64,000 bases of DNA from Thalassovita mangrovi (GCF_009857745.1 NZ_WWEN01000002.1:806001-870000); one strand, 5' to 3'. Positions 8,418 through 16,980 are shown, counted from the stretch's first letter. The notes: generated by a model not told the origin, from the letters alone. Translations and numbers: made by a program.

Positions 8418-9215
8418 TCAGCTTTCGCGGGCGCGCACGATGCCGGCGAACTTGTCGAAGATCTCGTTATTCGCGGCGACGATGTCGCCATGTTCCAGCG
8501 GATCGTGGCCGTCGCGGATCGGCCCGACCATGCCGCCCGCTTCGGTGACGATCAGGGTGCCCGCGGCCAGATCCCAGATGTTCAGTTCGCGTTCCCAGAA
8601 CCCGTCGTAGCGGCCCGCCGCCACATAGGCCAGGTCCAGCGCCGCCGAACCCCAACGCCGCACACCGGCGCATTCGGGCATGATCCGCGCCAGGTCCTGC
8701 AGCGTCGCGGGCAGCGTGCGCTTGCCGGCGAACGGAATACCGGTGGCGAAGATCGATTCGATCATCCGGTTGCGGCCGGAGACCCGCAGGCGGTTGGAAT
8801 CGTTCAGCCAGGCCCCGGCGCCCTTTTCGGCATAGAACATTTCGTCCTTGGCGGGATCGTAGATCACCCCCGACACGATCTGTCCCTTATGTTCCAGCGC
8901 GATGGAAATCGCCCAATGCGGCAGCCCGTGCAGGAAGTTGGTGGTGCCGTCCAGCGGATCGACGATCCAGCGCCGGGTCGGGTCCTGGCCCGCTTCTTCG
9001 CCGCCTTCCTCGCCCAGCCAGCCATAGGTCGGACGCGCGCCCATCAGTTCCTGTTTCAGGATTTCCTCGGCGGCCAGATCGGCCTTGGACACGAAATCGC
9101 CCGCGCCCTTCATCGAGACCTGAAGGTTTTCCACTTCGCGGAAGTCCTTCACCAGCGATCGGCCCGCCTTGCGGGCGGCCTTGAGCATGATGTTGAGATT
9201 TGCGCTGCCTTGCAT
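8418..9215 (-). CDS. suhB: Inositol monophosphatase family protein
   Basis: A 265-residue Mg2+-dependent phosphatase. Family motifs are EEGGEE, the metal-binding WIVDPLDGTTNFLHGLPHWA and the C-terminal LNIWDLAAGTLIVTEAGG. It is predicted to hydrolyse inositol-1-phosphate or a related sugar phosphate in the cytosol; SuhB homologues also join rRNA antitermination complexes in enterobacteria, unproven here. The gene is monocistronic; the LysR gene upstream on the same strand is separated by a repeat element with hairpins. Confidence 0.92.
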   Translation of the reverse strand: MQGSANLNIMLKAARKAGRSLVKDFREVENLQVSMKGAGDFVSKADLAAEEILKQELMGARPTYGWLGEEGGEEAGQDPTRRWIVDPLDGTTNFLHGLPHWAISIALEHKGQIVSGVIYDPAKDEMFYAEKGAGAWLNDSNRLRVSGRNRMIESIFATGIPFAGKRTLPATLQDLARIMPECAGVRRWGSAALDLAYVAAGRYDGFWERELNIWDLAAGTLIVTEAGGMVGPIRDGHDPLEHGDIVAANNEIFDKFAGIVRARES

Positions 9216-9307
9216 CGGTCCGGTCCCTCATTATCCAAGCCGCGCGTATACGCGGCGCGGGCCTGTTTGCCAAGGGGAAAGGCGGCGTATCGACATGCCC
9301 GCTAAAA

Positions 9308-9369
9308 GGGGGCGCTGCCCCCGCCGCCACAAGCGGCGACTCCCCCGGGATATTTTTGAACAGAAGAAG
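9308..9369 (-). repeat. Gene-end repeat element, copy A
   Basis: Read on the minus strand this starts 4 bp after the metR stop: TTCTTCTGTTCAAAAATATC then CCGGGGG, a small hairpin (CGCCG/CGGCG), and GGGGGCAGCGCCCCC followed by TTTT. Three other copies with the same two-part layout occur in the window (16885, 20249, 23276). Here it has the shape of an intrinsic terminator for metR. Confidence 0.65.
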
Positions 9370-9373
9370 CCGT

Positions 9374-10279
9374 TTACTGCCGCTGCAACTTGACCGGTTC
9401 GGTGCGCGCCAGGCGGATGAAATGGGCGAAAAAGGGCCGCGTCGCGTCGTCCGAGCGCACCGCCGCGTAAAGCCTTTTCGTCAGGCCGTTTTCGGTGATC
9501 GGGCGGGTGACGTAATCGGAGGAATATTTCACCTCGCGCACCACCCAGTCGGGCAGCACAGTCACGCCGCGGTTCGACGCCACCAGCATCAGGATGACCG
9601 CGGTCAGTTCCACCGGCCGGATCGCCGCCGGTTCGATTCCCGCCGGGGTCAGCAATTCGCTGAAGATATCCAGCCGCGAGCGGTCCATCGGATAGGTGAT
9701 CAGCGTCTCACTGGCGAAATCTTCCGGCTCGATGAACGGCTTCTGCGCCAGCGGGTGGGCGCTGGCGGCGACGAAGACCGGGGAATAATCGAACAGCGGC
9801 ACGAAATCGACTCCGGCCAGGTCCTCGGGGTCCGAGGAGATCACCAAGTCGACCTCTTCCTTCTGCAACGCGGGCAGCGCGTCGAAGGCAAGCCCCGCGC
9901 GGATGTCGAGATCGACCTCGGGCCAGGCCTTGCGGAACTGTTCCAGCACCGGGAACAGCCATTCGAAACAGGCGTGGCATTCGATGGCGATATGCAGCCG
10001 CCCGGTCTTGCCGGTGACGATGCCCTTGAACTGTTCCTCCAACGCGGCCATTTCCGGCAGGATCTTTTCCGCCGCCGCCAGCAGCCGCTTGCCCGCCGCG
10101 GTCAGCTTCATCGGCTTGGAGCGGCGCACGAAAAGCTCCACCCCGGTCTGTTCTTCCAGGTGCTTGATCTGGTGGCTGAGCGCCGACTGGGTGATGTGCA
10201 GCTGATCCGCCGCCCGCGCCAATCCGCCGGCATCGTGGATCGCCTTGATCGTGCGCAGGTGGCGCAGCTCGATATGCAT
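9374..10279 (-). CDS. metR: LysR-type regulator MetR
   Basis: A 301-residue LysR-family protein: N-terminal helix-turn-helix (GLARAADQLHITQSALSHQI) and a C-terminal effector domain. It resembles MetR (HIELRHLRTIKAIHDAGGLA, AIECHACFEWLFPVL), the homocysteine-responsive activator of methionine genes. The divergent neighbour is metF, a classical MetR target, which supports the name. The intergenic region has an inverted repeat and a direct repeat listed separately. Confidence 0.88.
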   Translation of the reverse strand: MHIELRHLRTIKAIHDAGGLARAADQLHITQSALSHQIKHLEEQTGVELFVRRSKPMKLTAAGKRLLAAAEKILPEMAALEEQFKGIVTGKTGRLHIAIECHACFEWLFPVLEQFRKAWPEVDLDIRAGLAFDALPALQKEEVDLVISSDPEDLAGVDFVPLFDYSPVFVAASAHPLAQKPFIEPEDFASETLITYPMDRSRLDIFSELLTPAGIEPAAIRPVELTAVILMLVASNRGVTVLPDWVVREVKYSSDYVTRPITENGLTKRLYAAVRSDDATRPFFAHFIRLARTEPVKLQRQ

Positions 10280-10325
10280 TATGAACGATCCTCATGTTCA
10301 CGTTGAGAATTATGAAGTTGTCTCA
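10278..10325 (+). promoter_or_regulatory. metR-metF control region with repeats
   Basis: Three symmetric signals overlap here. TGAAC-N9-GTTCA (10282-10300) resembles a widened MetR box (TGAA-N5-TTCA). ATTATGAA occurs twice as a direct repeat (10278-10285 and 10309-10316), 31 bp apart or about three helical turns. TGAGA-N12-TCTCA spans 10304-10325. The placement between divergent metR and metF suits LysR-type autoregulation plus activation of metF; binding is inferred. Confidence 0.5.
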
Positions 10326-10362
10326 CAAACAGATTCGGGCGACAAGGGCGCAACCACAAAAG

Positions 10363-11244
10363 ATGGATTCCGTGATCATGACCGTGCCCGCCGTATCGTT
10401 CGAATTTTTCCCGCCGCAGAACCTGGAGGCGTCATTCCGCCTGTGGGACACGGTGCAGGTTCTGGCGCCGCTGGGCCCGCGTTTCGTGTCGGTCACCTAT
10501 GGCGCCGGCGGCACCACCCGCGACCTGACCCGCGACGCGGTGGCGACGATCCACAAGCATTCCGGGCTGAAAGTGGCCGCGCACCTGACCTGCGTCGATG
10601 CCAGCCGCGAAGAAACCCTGGCCATCGCCGATGAATTCGCCGCAGCGGGCGTCACCGATATCGTGGCGCTGCGCGGCGACCCGCCCAAGGGCAGCGGCTC
10701 GTTCCAGCCCCATCCGGACGGTTTCGCCAGCTCGATCGAACTGATCGAGGCGCTGGCGGAGAAGGGCAAGTTCACCATCCGCGTCGGCGCCTATCCCGAA
10801 AAGCACCCTGAATCGCCCGATCACCAGGCCGATATCGATTGGCTGAAGCGCAAGTTCGACGCCGGTGCCGACGAGGCGCTGACCCAGTTCTTCTTCGAGG
10901 CGGACACCTTCTTCCGCTTCCGCGATGCCTGCGAAAAGGCCGGTATCGACAAGCCGATCATCCCGGGCATCCTGCCGATCGAGAATTTCAAGGGTGCGCG
11001 CAACTTCGCCAAGCGCTGCGGCACCTCGGTGCCCGACTGGGTGATCGAGGCCTTCGAGAAGGCCGAACGCGACGGCCGCCAGGACCTGCTGGCCACCGCC
11101 CTGTGCACCGAGCTGTGCACCGACCTGATCGAGGGCGGCGTGGAAAACCTGCATTTCTACACGCTGAACCGGCCGGAACTGACCCGCGACGTGTGCCATG
11201 CGCTTGGCGTCACGCCCAAGACGCAGCTGGAAAACGTCGCGTAA
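10363..11244 (+). CDS. metF: 5,10-methylenetetrahydrofolate reductase
   Basis: A 293-residue FAD-dependent TIM-barrel enzyme that makes 5-methyltetrahydrofolate for methionine synthesis. Family motifs: VSFEFFPPQN at the N terminus, RFVSVTYGAGG, HLTCVDASREE, DIVALRGDPPKG, and EALTQFFFEADTFFRF. An in-frame ATG exists at 10294 and another at 10378; ATG 10363 is preferred because the leader upstream carries the MetR signals, but 10378 (MTVPAVSFEFFPP) is possible. It is divergent from metR and likely activated by it. Confidence 0.93.
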   Translation: MDSVIMTVPAVSFEFFPPQNLEASFRLWDTVQVLAPLGPRFVSVTYGAGGTTRDLTRDAVATIHKHSGLKVAAHLTCVDASREETLAIADEFAAAGVTDIVALRGDPPKGSGSFQPHPDGFASSIELIEALAEKGKFTIRVGAYPEKHPESPDHQADIDWLKRKFDAGADEALTQFFFEADTFFRFRDACEKAGIDKPIIPGILPIENFKGARNFAKRCGTSVPDWVIEAFEKAERDGRQDLLATALCTELCTDLIEGGVENLHFYTLNRPELTRDVCHALGVTPKTQLENVA

Positions 11245-11308
11245 CAACGCTTTCCCGGGCTTGCCTGTCTGTGCCTCCCCGCGTCACCTTGGCGCGGGAG
11301 GATCAGAC

Positions 11309-11797
11309 ATGACCGAAAGACCGATCGCCACATCGCCGCAGGACCTGCCCAGCCAGGACGAATTGCTGAGCATGTCGGGGCTGGAAGCGATGCAACGGAT
11401 GCAGCGCGGGGAAAGTTCCGGTCCGCCGATTTCCAAGTTGCTGAATTACCGGCTGACCGAGGTCGAGGACGGCCGCGTGGTGTTCCGCGGCGAACCGGAA
11501 TTCGCCTCCACCAACCCGATGGGCACGGTGCATGGCGGCTGGTACGGCACGCTGCTGGACAGTTGCATGGCCTGCGCGGTGATGACCAAGGTGCCCAAGG
11601 GCAGCGTCTACACAACGCTGGAATACAAGATCAACATCCTGCGGCCGATCCCGCTGGGGATGGAGGTCGAAGCGATCGGTGTGGCGCAGCATGTGGGGCG
11701 CTCCACCGGCATCGCCAATGGCGAAATTCGCGGCGTCGCGGACGGCCGGCTGTACGCCACCGGATCGACCACCTGCATCGTCATGAAACTGCGCTAG
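11309..11797 (+). CDS. PaaI-type hotdog thioesterase
   Basis: A 162-residue hotdog-fold protein of the PaaI family of acyl-CoA thioesterases. The family pattern is seen in NPMGTVHGGWYGTLLDSCMA (HGG motif and acidic residue) and in SVYTTLEYKINILRPI. ATG 11309 has a GGGAGGA ribosome-binding site; the longer frame runs into metF. The substrate is unknown. Its end overlaps the convergent DUF2235 gene by 17 bp. Confidence 0.88.
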   Translation: MTERPIATSPQDLPSQDELLSMSGLEAMQRMQRGESSGPPISKLLNYRLTEVEDGRVVFRGEPEFASTNPMGTVHGGWYGTLLDSCMACAVMTKVPKGSVYTTLEYKINILRPIPLGMEVEAIGVAQHVGRSTGIANGEIRGVADGRLYATGSTTCIVMKLR

Positions 11798-12845
11798 AAT
11801 TCGCGGCCGGGGTGCCGCAGCGCTCGGCCGGCACGGTGTCGTGCAGGTGTTCGGACGGATCGGTGCCGACCAGGCGGCGCTTGCGCAGCAGGAACATCTT
11901 GCCCCAGTGGCGCCATGTCCCGACCGACGGCGCGGCGGCGTCGCGCGGGAACTCCTCGCGCCAGCCCTCGGGCAATGGCAGGCCGCAGCTTTGCGCCCGT
12001 TCCAGCATCCAGACCAGCGGGATATTGGCCAGCGGCCGGGCCTGTTGAAAATCGCCCAGCTGGCCGCCGATATCGCCATGGGTGCCGCGGAACCAGACCT
12101 GCTGAATCTGCTGCGCGCCGGATTCGCGGCTGTCCCACAGCACCGGTTCGAACACCTTGCGGGTTTCATCCAGCGCCAGCGCGTGGAAACCGCGCTTCAC
12201 CGCCTGGCCAAGCTCATGCGAATGGAAGGCATGGTTTTGTTCCGACCAGCGCCACAGCAGCGGCAGCCGCAGGCCCAGCGCCTTCACCGTGTCCCAGACG
12301 CCGATCATCTCGATCTCGAACCCCTCATGGCAATGGGCGGCGCGGAAGGCGGCGCTGGCGGGGCTGCCCGGCGGGCTTTGGTAATGACGATAGGCGAGCT
12401 GGATGTTGCGTTCGGTGGCGGCGTCGGGTTTCAGCAGCCCGACCTGGTCGATCACCCCCGCCAGCGACCGCACCGCATAGGCGCCGCGCGAATAGCCGAA
12501 CAGGAACACCTTGTCGCCGGGCCGGTAGCGGCTGGCCAGGTAACCGTAGGCGCGGCGGATCTGCCGGTTGATGCCGCGCCCCATCAGCACGTCGGGCGCA
12601 TCGCGCCATTGCAGCAGCTGCACCCCGGCTTCGTAATAGACCGACACCGGCGCGCCCTGCTGTGACAGCAAGCGGTAGGTCAGCCCGGCATTGGTTTCCT
12701 CGCCCGGGGTGAGCGTGGACATGGTGCCGTCGAGGATGATCGCATGGATGATGGGCCCGCGCGTAACGCTTACCGGGGAATGGCCCGACCAGAAGCCGGG
12801 CCTGACCCATTTGAAGAATTGCTTAGCGAGCGTCCTCAGTCGCAT
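11781..12845 (-). CDS. DUF2235 alpha/beta-hydrolase-like protein
   Basis: A 354-residue protein of the DUF2235 family, an alpha/beta-hydrolase fold that includes the catalytic part of some type VI phospholipase effectors (Tle1-like). The nucleophile elbow is FLFGYSRGAYAVRSLAG (GxSxG), preceded by HAIILDGTMSTL and followed by an acid in VWDTVKALG; GTHGDIGG may carry the histidine. No secretion signal, VgrG or immunity gene is nearby, so a toxin role is not supported. Start at ATG 12845 overlaps the end of the CoxL-like gene by 23 bp, implying coupled translation. Confidence 0.85.
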   Translation of the reverse strand: MRLRTLAKQFFKWVRPGFWSGHSPVSVTRGPIIHAIILDGTMSTLTPGEETNAGLTYRLLSQQGAPVSVYYEAGVQLLQWRDAPDVLMGRGINRQIRRAYGYLASRYRPGDKVFLFGYSRGAYAVRSLAGVIDQVGLLKPDAATERNIQLAYRHYQSPPGSPASAAFRAAHCHEGFEIEMIGVWDTVKALGLRLPLLWRWSEQNHAFHSHELGQAVKRGFHALALDETRKVFEPVLWDSRESGAQQIQQVWFRGTHGDIGGQLGDFQQARPLANIPLVWMLERAQSCGLPLPEGWREEFPRDAAAPSVGTWRHWGKMFLLRKRRLVGTDPSEHLHDTVPAERCGTPAANSSAVS

Positions 12846-15120
12846 CTTGCAAGGTCTCCCAGACTCGCAGCGGCGTGACCGGCATGTCGATCTTGCGCAC
12901 GCCGCGCTGCCAAAGCGCATCCAGCACCGCGTTCATGGTCGATGCCATCGCGCCGACGGTGCCCGCTTCGCCGCAGCCCTTCATGCCCATCGGGTTCGAC
13001 GTCGACGGCACCGGTTCGGCCGAAAAACCGATCATCGGCATGTCTGCCGCCCGCGGCATCGCGTAATCCATGAAGGACCCCGACAGAAGCTGGCCTTCGT
13101 CATCATACACGACCCGTTCCATCATAACCTGACCGGCGCCCTGCGCCACGCCGCCATGAACCTGGCCCTCGGCCAGCAGCGGGTTGATCAGGTTGCCGAA
13201 GTCGTCGACCACCGTGTATTTCACCAGCTCGACCGCGCCGGTGTCGGGATCGACCTCGACCTCGGCGACATGGGCGCCGTTGGGATAGGACCGTGCCGGC
13301 AAGGTCGCCCGCGCCTCGTGCACCAGAAGATCGGCCCGCCCGTCGGCCCGCGCCATTTCGGCGGCTTCCAGGAAGGTCGGCGTCATGTTCGACCCCGGCG
13401 CGCGGAAGGTTTCATCGTCGAAGCGGATGTCGGCCTCATCGACCCCCATCTTGTCGGCCAGGTAGGGGGTGAAGGCCTCAACCATCTTGTCCACCGTCGC
13501 CAGCGTCGCATTGGCCTGCACCGTGACCGACCGCGACCCGCCGGTGCCGCCGCCCTGTGCGATACGGTCGCTGTCGCCCTGCACCACCGAAATCATGTCC
13601 ATCGGGATGCCGGTCTGATCGCTGAGGAACTTGGCATAGACGGTTTCGTGCCCCTGCCCGTTCGACTGGGTGCCGACATAGATCGACACGGTGCCGTCCT
13701 CGTTGAATTCCACCTTGGCACCCTCGGAAGGATCGCCCAAGATGCTTTCGATGTAATAGCTCAGCCCGATCCCGCGCAGTTTTCCGCGCGCTTCGCTGTC
13801 GGCGCGGCGGGCGGCGAACCCGGCGCGGTCGGCCTTGGCTTCGGCCGTCGCCAGCACCTTGTTGAAATCGCCCACGTCGTAATTTTCGCCGGTGGCGCTC
13901 ATATAGGGGAACTTGTCTTTCGGGATGAAATTGATCCGGCGCAGCTCCCACGGGTCGACGCCCAGTTCGCGCGCCGCCTGATCCATCATCCGTTCCAGCA
14001 CATAGATCGCCTCGGGCCGGCCGGCGCCGCGATAGGCATCGACCTGGGTGGTGTTGGTATAGAACCCCTCGACATGCAGATAGGTATCCTGCACGTCATA
14101 GGTCCCCATCAGCACGCGGGCGAACAGGTTCGACTGGATCAGCTGGCCGAAATTGCTGTTATAGGCGCCCAGGTTGGAACGGGTATCGACGCGATAGCCG
14201 ATGATCCGGTTATTTTCGTCAAACGCCAGCGCCGCGTCGCTGATCAGGTCGCGGCCGTGATGGTCGCTCAGCATCGCGTCGGACCGTTCCCCCATCCAGC
14301 GGACCGGGCGGCCCAGCACCATCGCGGCATGGGCGGCGGCGAAATATTCCGGGTAAGGCGGCGCTTTCATCCCGAAGCCGCCACCGACATCGGGGGTGGT
14401 GACATGGACGTTTTCCGGCTCCAGCGACAGCGCCTTGGCCAGCGCCGCCTTGACGCCCCACACGCCCTGCCCGCCAAAGGCCAGGTGCAGCCGCCCGTCC
14501 TGCCAGTCGGCAAAGCAGCCGCGCGGTTCTATCGAATTGACGATGATCCGGCTGTCTGTGATTTCCATCCGCACCACATTGGCGGCGCGCCGGAACGCGG
14601 CGGCGCAGGCCACCTCGTCGCCCAGGCCCCAGTCATAGGCGCGGTTATCCGGCGCCTCGTCATGCAGCGGCGTCCCGCCCGGGGCGAGGTCCAGCTTGGC
14701 CGGCAGGTCTTCATAATCCAGTTCGATCAGCTCGGCCGCGTCGCGCGCCTGATCCAGCGTGTCGGCCACGATCACCGCCACCGGTTCGCCGACATGGCGC
14801 AGCTTGTCCTTGGCCAGGATCGGACGATGGGGCGCGGCCGCGTCGGACCCGTCGCGATTCTTCACCGTCACCGCCGACAGGCCCATGGTGATGCCCGCCG
14901 CGATCAGGTCATCGGCGGTCAGGACCAGGTGCACCCCGTCGCTGTCGCGCGCATCCCCGACATCCAGCGACAGGATTTCCGCATGCGCCACCGGCGAGCG
15001 GAAAACATAGGCCCGCAGCGCGCCCTCGGGCGCGACATCGTCGACATAGCCGCCATGGCCGGTCAGGAACCGGGTATCTTCGACCCGGGTGATCGCTTGG
15101 CTCTTGCCGAATTTTTCCAT
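12823..15120 (-). CDS. CoxL-like molybdenum hydroxylase large subunit (orphan)
   Basis: A 765-residue molybdopterin-binding subunit of the xanthine dehydrogenase/CO dehydrogenase family. It begins MEKFGKSQAITRVEDTRFLT and has the GGQGVWG and GGGFGMKA cofactor loops, AYRGAGR at about 362-368, and the C-terminal GCGEAGTVGA with the catalytic glutamate. AYRGAGR is the form II type; the AYxCSFR loop that marks true CO dehydrogenase is absent, so CO oxidation is not supported. The FAD and 2Fe-2S subunit genes normally beside it are missing here. An ATG at 15132 is an alternative start. It overlaps the DUF2235 gene. Confidence 0.88.
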   Translation of the reverse strand: MEKFGKSQAITRVEDTRFLTGHGGYVDDVAPEGALRAYVFRSPVAHAEILSLDVGDARDSDGVHLVLTADDLIAAGITMGLSAVTVKNRDGSDAAAPHRPILAKDKLRHVGEPVAVIVADTLDQARDAAELIELDYEDLPAKLDLAPGGTPLHDEAPDNRAYDWGLGDEVACAAAFRRAANVVRMEITDSRIIVNSIEPRGCFADWQDGRLHLAFGGQGVWGVKAALAKALSLEPENVHVTTPDVGGGFGMKAPPYPEYFAAAHAAMVLGRPVRWMGERSDAMLSDHHGRDLISDAALAFDENNRIIGYRVDTRSNLGAYNSNFGQLIQSNLFARVLMGTYDVQDTYLHVEGFYTNTTQVDAYRGAGRPEAIYVLERMMDQAARELGVDPWELRRINFIPKDKFPYMSATGENYDVGDFNKVLATAEAKADRAGFAARRADSEARGKLRGIGLSYYIESILGDPSEGAKVEFNEDGTVSIYVGTQSNGQGHETVYAKFLSDQTGIPMDMISVVQGDSDRIAQGGGTGGSRSVTVQANATLATVDKMVEAFTPYLADKMGVDEADIRFDDETFRAPGSNMTPTFLEAAEMARADGRADLLVHEARATLPARSYPNGAHVAEVEVDPDTGAVELVKYTVVDDFGNLINPLLAEGQVHGGVAQGAGQVMMERVVYDDEGQLLSGSFMDYAMPRAADMPMIGFSAEPVPSTSNPMGMKGCGEAGTVGAMASTMNAVLDALWQRGVRKIDMPVTPLRVWETLQDATEDAR

Positions 15121-15176
15121 GGCGCACCCCATTTTTCATCTGCTGGCGGGATCTCTTCCCTGGTGCGACACTAACC

Positions 15177-16331
15177 CTACGATCCGGGCTGTCCACCCCC
15201 CTCGGCACAGAGTGACGCGACCGTGACCGGCCGGCCCGGTCCGTAACCGTTGAACCGGGTGGCAAGCGCCAAGGAATAGGCACCCATGCCGTCGAACAGA
15301 ACGTAATCGCCTTCCTGAAGGTCGCCGGACAGTGCCACCGGATCGGGCAGCCGGTCGATGCTGTCGCAGGTCGGTCCGAAGGCGACGCGCGCCACCTTGT
15401 CGCCGCTCCGCGCCCGGCCGTCGGGCGACACGCAGCGGACGCGATCCACCCCGTGCATGTCGCGGTATTCATAAAAGCCGCCATAGATGCCGTCGTTGAG
15501 GAACACCGACCCGTCCTGGCGGATCGCCTTGACCCGTGTCGCCAGGGTGAAGGCCTCGGCCACCATCGCCCGGCCCGGTTCGCAGACCAGCTCGGGCACG
15601 GTGTCGAACACCTCGCCCGCAATCTTTCCGATCCGGTCGAAGATCGCCTCCAGATCGGGCGCCGTCCCGGCCCGGTGCGACGCGAACCCGCCGCCCACAT
15701 TCAGCCGCCCGATCGTGACGCCCGCCTGCCGCGCCACATCCGCGGCGGCCCGGATATAGGCCTCCCACGGGTCGGGCAGATCGCATTGGGTGCCGGGATG
15801 GAAGGTCAGCGCCGGGCGATAGCCCCGGTCTGCCACCTGCCGCAGCAGTTCCGCCGCACGCTCCGGCCCGACGCCGAATTTCGCCCCGAAATCATAGGCC
15901 GCCCCCTTCACCGGCAGCGCCAGCCGGACGGCGATTTCCAGATCGCGCCCCAGCGGCGCCAGCTTGTCCAGCTCGTTCGGGCAATCGACCGAGGCCGAGG
16001 CGATGCCGAACCGCGCCGCTTCCTTGATCTCGGCCACCGACCGCACCGGGTTGTTGTAATGCAAGACCGCATCGGGGCAGACCGCGCGCACCGCCTCCAT
16101 CTCGGCGGGCGAGGCCACGTCGAAGGCCGTCAGCCCGGCCGCCGCCAGGTTGACCAGCACCGCCTCGCCCGGGTTGGCCTTGACCGCATAGGTCACCAGC
16201 CCGGGAAACCCGTCCAGGAAACGATGCGCCGCATTCTGCAGGGCGACGGGGCTGAAATACATCACCGCCTCGTCGGGCTGGACGCGTTGCAGATGCCGCT
16301 CGGGCGACAGCCAATAGGGGTCGGGCCGCAT
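15177..16331 (-). CDS. PLP-dependent ornithine/lysine decarboxylase family protein
   Basis: A 384-residue fold-type III PLP enzyme. The PLP lysine is in VTYAVKANPGEAVL, followed by FDVASPAEMEAV; LTFHPGTQCDLPDPW, NVGGGFASHR, VCEPGRAMVAEA and the C-terminal FGPTCDSIDRL are typical of bacterial group IV ornithine/lysine decarboxylases. It would make putrescine or cadaverine in the cytosol. It is divergent from an Lrp-type gene that probably controls it, and lies 56 bp upstream of the CoxL-like gene on the same strand. Confidence 0.88.
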   Translation of the reverse strand: MRPDPYWLSPERHLQRVQPDEAVMYFSPVALQNAAHRFLDGFPGLVTYAVKANPGEAVLVNLAAAGLTAFDVASPAEMEAVRAVCPDAVLHYNNPVRSVAEIKEAARFGIASASVDCPNELDKLAPLGRDLEIAVRLALPVKGAAYDFGAKFGVGPERAAELLRQVADRGYRPALTFHPGTQCDLPDPWEAYIRAAADVARQAGVTIGRLNVGGGFASHRAGTAPDLEAIFDRIGKIAGEVFDTVPELVCEPGRAMVAEAFTLATRVKAIRQDGSVFLNDGIYGGFYEYRDMHGVDRVRCVSPDGRARSGDKVARVAFGPTCDSIDRLPDPVALSGDLQEGDYVLFDGMGAYSLALATRFNGYGPGRPVTVASLCAEGGGQPGS

Positions 16332-16400
16332 GGACTACCTCTCTGTTTTTTCCCACTATCCGCCGGATCGGCGTCATACCTGCGCGTAAGAATGACCAAA

Positions 16401-16429
16401 TTGACTCTTTCTTTCGTCACTTTCATATT
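16401..16429 (+). promoter_or_regulatory. Promoter for the Lrp-type gene
   Basis: TTGACT (16401-16406), a 17-nt spacer, and CATATT (16424-16429) form a good sigma70-type promoter. Transcription would start about 7 nt later, at or next to ATG 16436, which implies a leaderless mRNA. ATGACCA is repeated at 16392 and 16430, flanking the promoter, and may be a self-binding site. Confidence 0.5.
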
Positions 16430-16435
16430 ATGACC

Positions 16436-16870
16436 ATGCAAAACGACGAAACCGATGCAGCCCTGCTGACCCTTCTGGCCGAAAACGCCCGGCTTCCCGT
16501 CGCCACGCTGGCGCGGCGGCTGGGGCTGGCGCGCACCACCGTGCAGGCGCGACTGGACCGGCTGGAAAACAACGGCACCATCGCGGGCTATGGCGTGCGG
16601 CTGGGCCGCCCGGCGCAGCCCCGGCTGCGCGCCACGGCGCTGTTGTCGATCGAACCGCGCTCGGGCCCGGCGGTGCTGGCGCGGCTGAAATCGCTGCCCA
16701 ATGTTATGCGCGTCCACACCACCAGCGGCCGGTTCGACATGATCGCCGAAATCAGCGCCCGGACCACCGAGGAACTGGACGACACGCTGGACCGGATCGG
16801 CGAGGCCAAGGGGGTGAAAAGCTCCGAAAGCCTGATCCAGCTCAGCACCAAGATCGACCGCGGGGCCTGA
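16436..16870 (+). CDS. Lrp/AsnC family transcriptional regulator
   Basis: A 144-residue regulator: N-terminal helix-turn-helix (LPVATLARRLGLARTTVQAR) and C-terminal RAM/ligand domain (SGRFDMIAEISARTTEELDD). Such proteins sense amino acids as octamers or dimers. It is divergent from the PLP decarboxylase, so control of amino-acid or polyamine metabolism is likely. ATG 16430 also works as a start; no Shine-Dalgarno sequence precedes either ATG, and the promoter geometry favours 16436. Confidence 0.88.
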   Translation: MQNDETDAALLTLLAENARLPVATLARRLGLARTTVQARLDRLENNGTIAGYGVRLGRPAQPRLRATALLSIEPRSGPAVLARLKSLPNVMRVHTTSGRFDMIAEISARTTEELDDTLDRIGEAKGVKSSESLIQLSTKIDRGA

Positions 16871-16884
16871 ACGGCGCGCGCATT

Positions 16885-16980
16885 GGGGGCCAGCCCCCAA
16901 ACCCCCGGAGTATTTTCACCAAGAAGAAACGGCAAAGCGCACCTTCGTGTTTCTTCTTGGCCCAAATACTCCCGCCGGAG
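16885..16980. repeat. Gene-end repeat element, copy B (palindromic pair)
   Basis: After a GGGGG-CCAG-CCCCC hairpin, two copies of the repeat face each other: arms around 16904-16930 (CCGGAGTATTTTCACCAAGA then AGAAAC) and 16949-16979 (GTTTCTTCTTGGCCCAAATA then CTCC). Together they make a hairpin with an 18-nt loop in the lrp-valS interval. Confidence 0.7.

Noticed and set aside
11781-12845. Type VI secretion effector reading of the DUF2235 protein
   Set aside because: No VgrG, PAAR, adaptor or immunity gene is nearby; the fold alone does not support a toxin role.
12823-15120. True aerobic CO dehydrogenase CoxL
   Set aside because: The active-site loop is AYRGAGR rather than AYxCSFR, and coxM/coxS are absent.
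12691-15174. 827-codon open frame on the plus strand
   Set aside because: Antisense shadow of the CoxL-like gene caused by high GC; composition is His/Arg/Gly-rich without domains.
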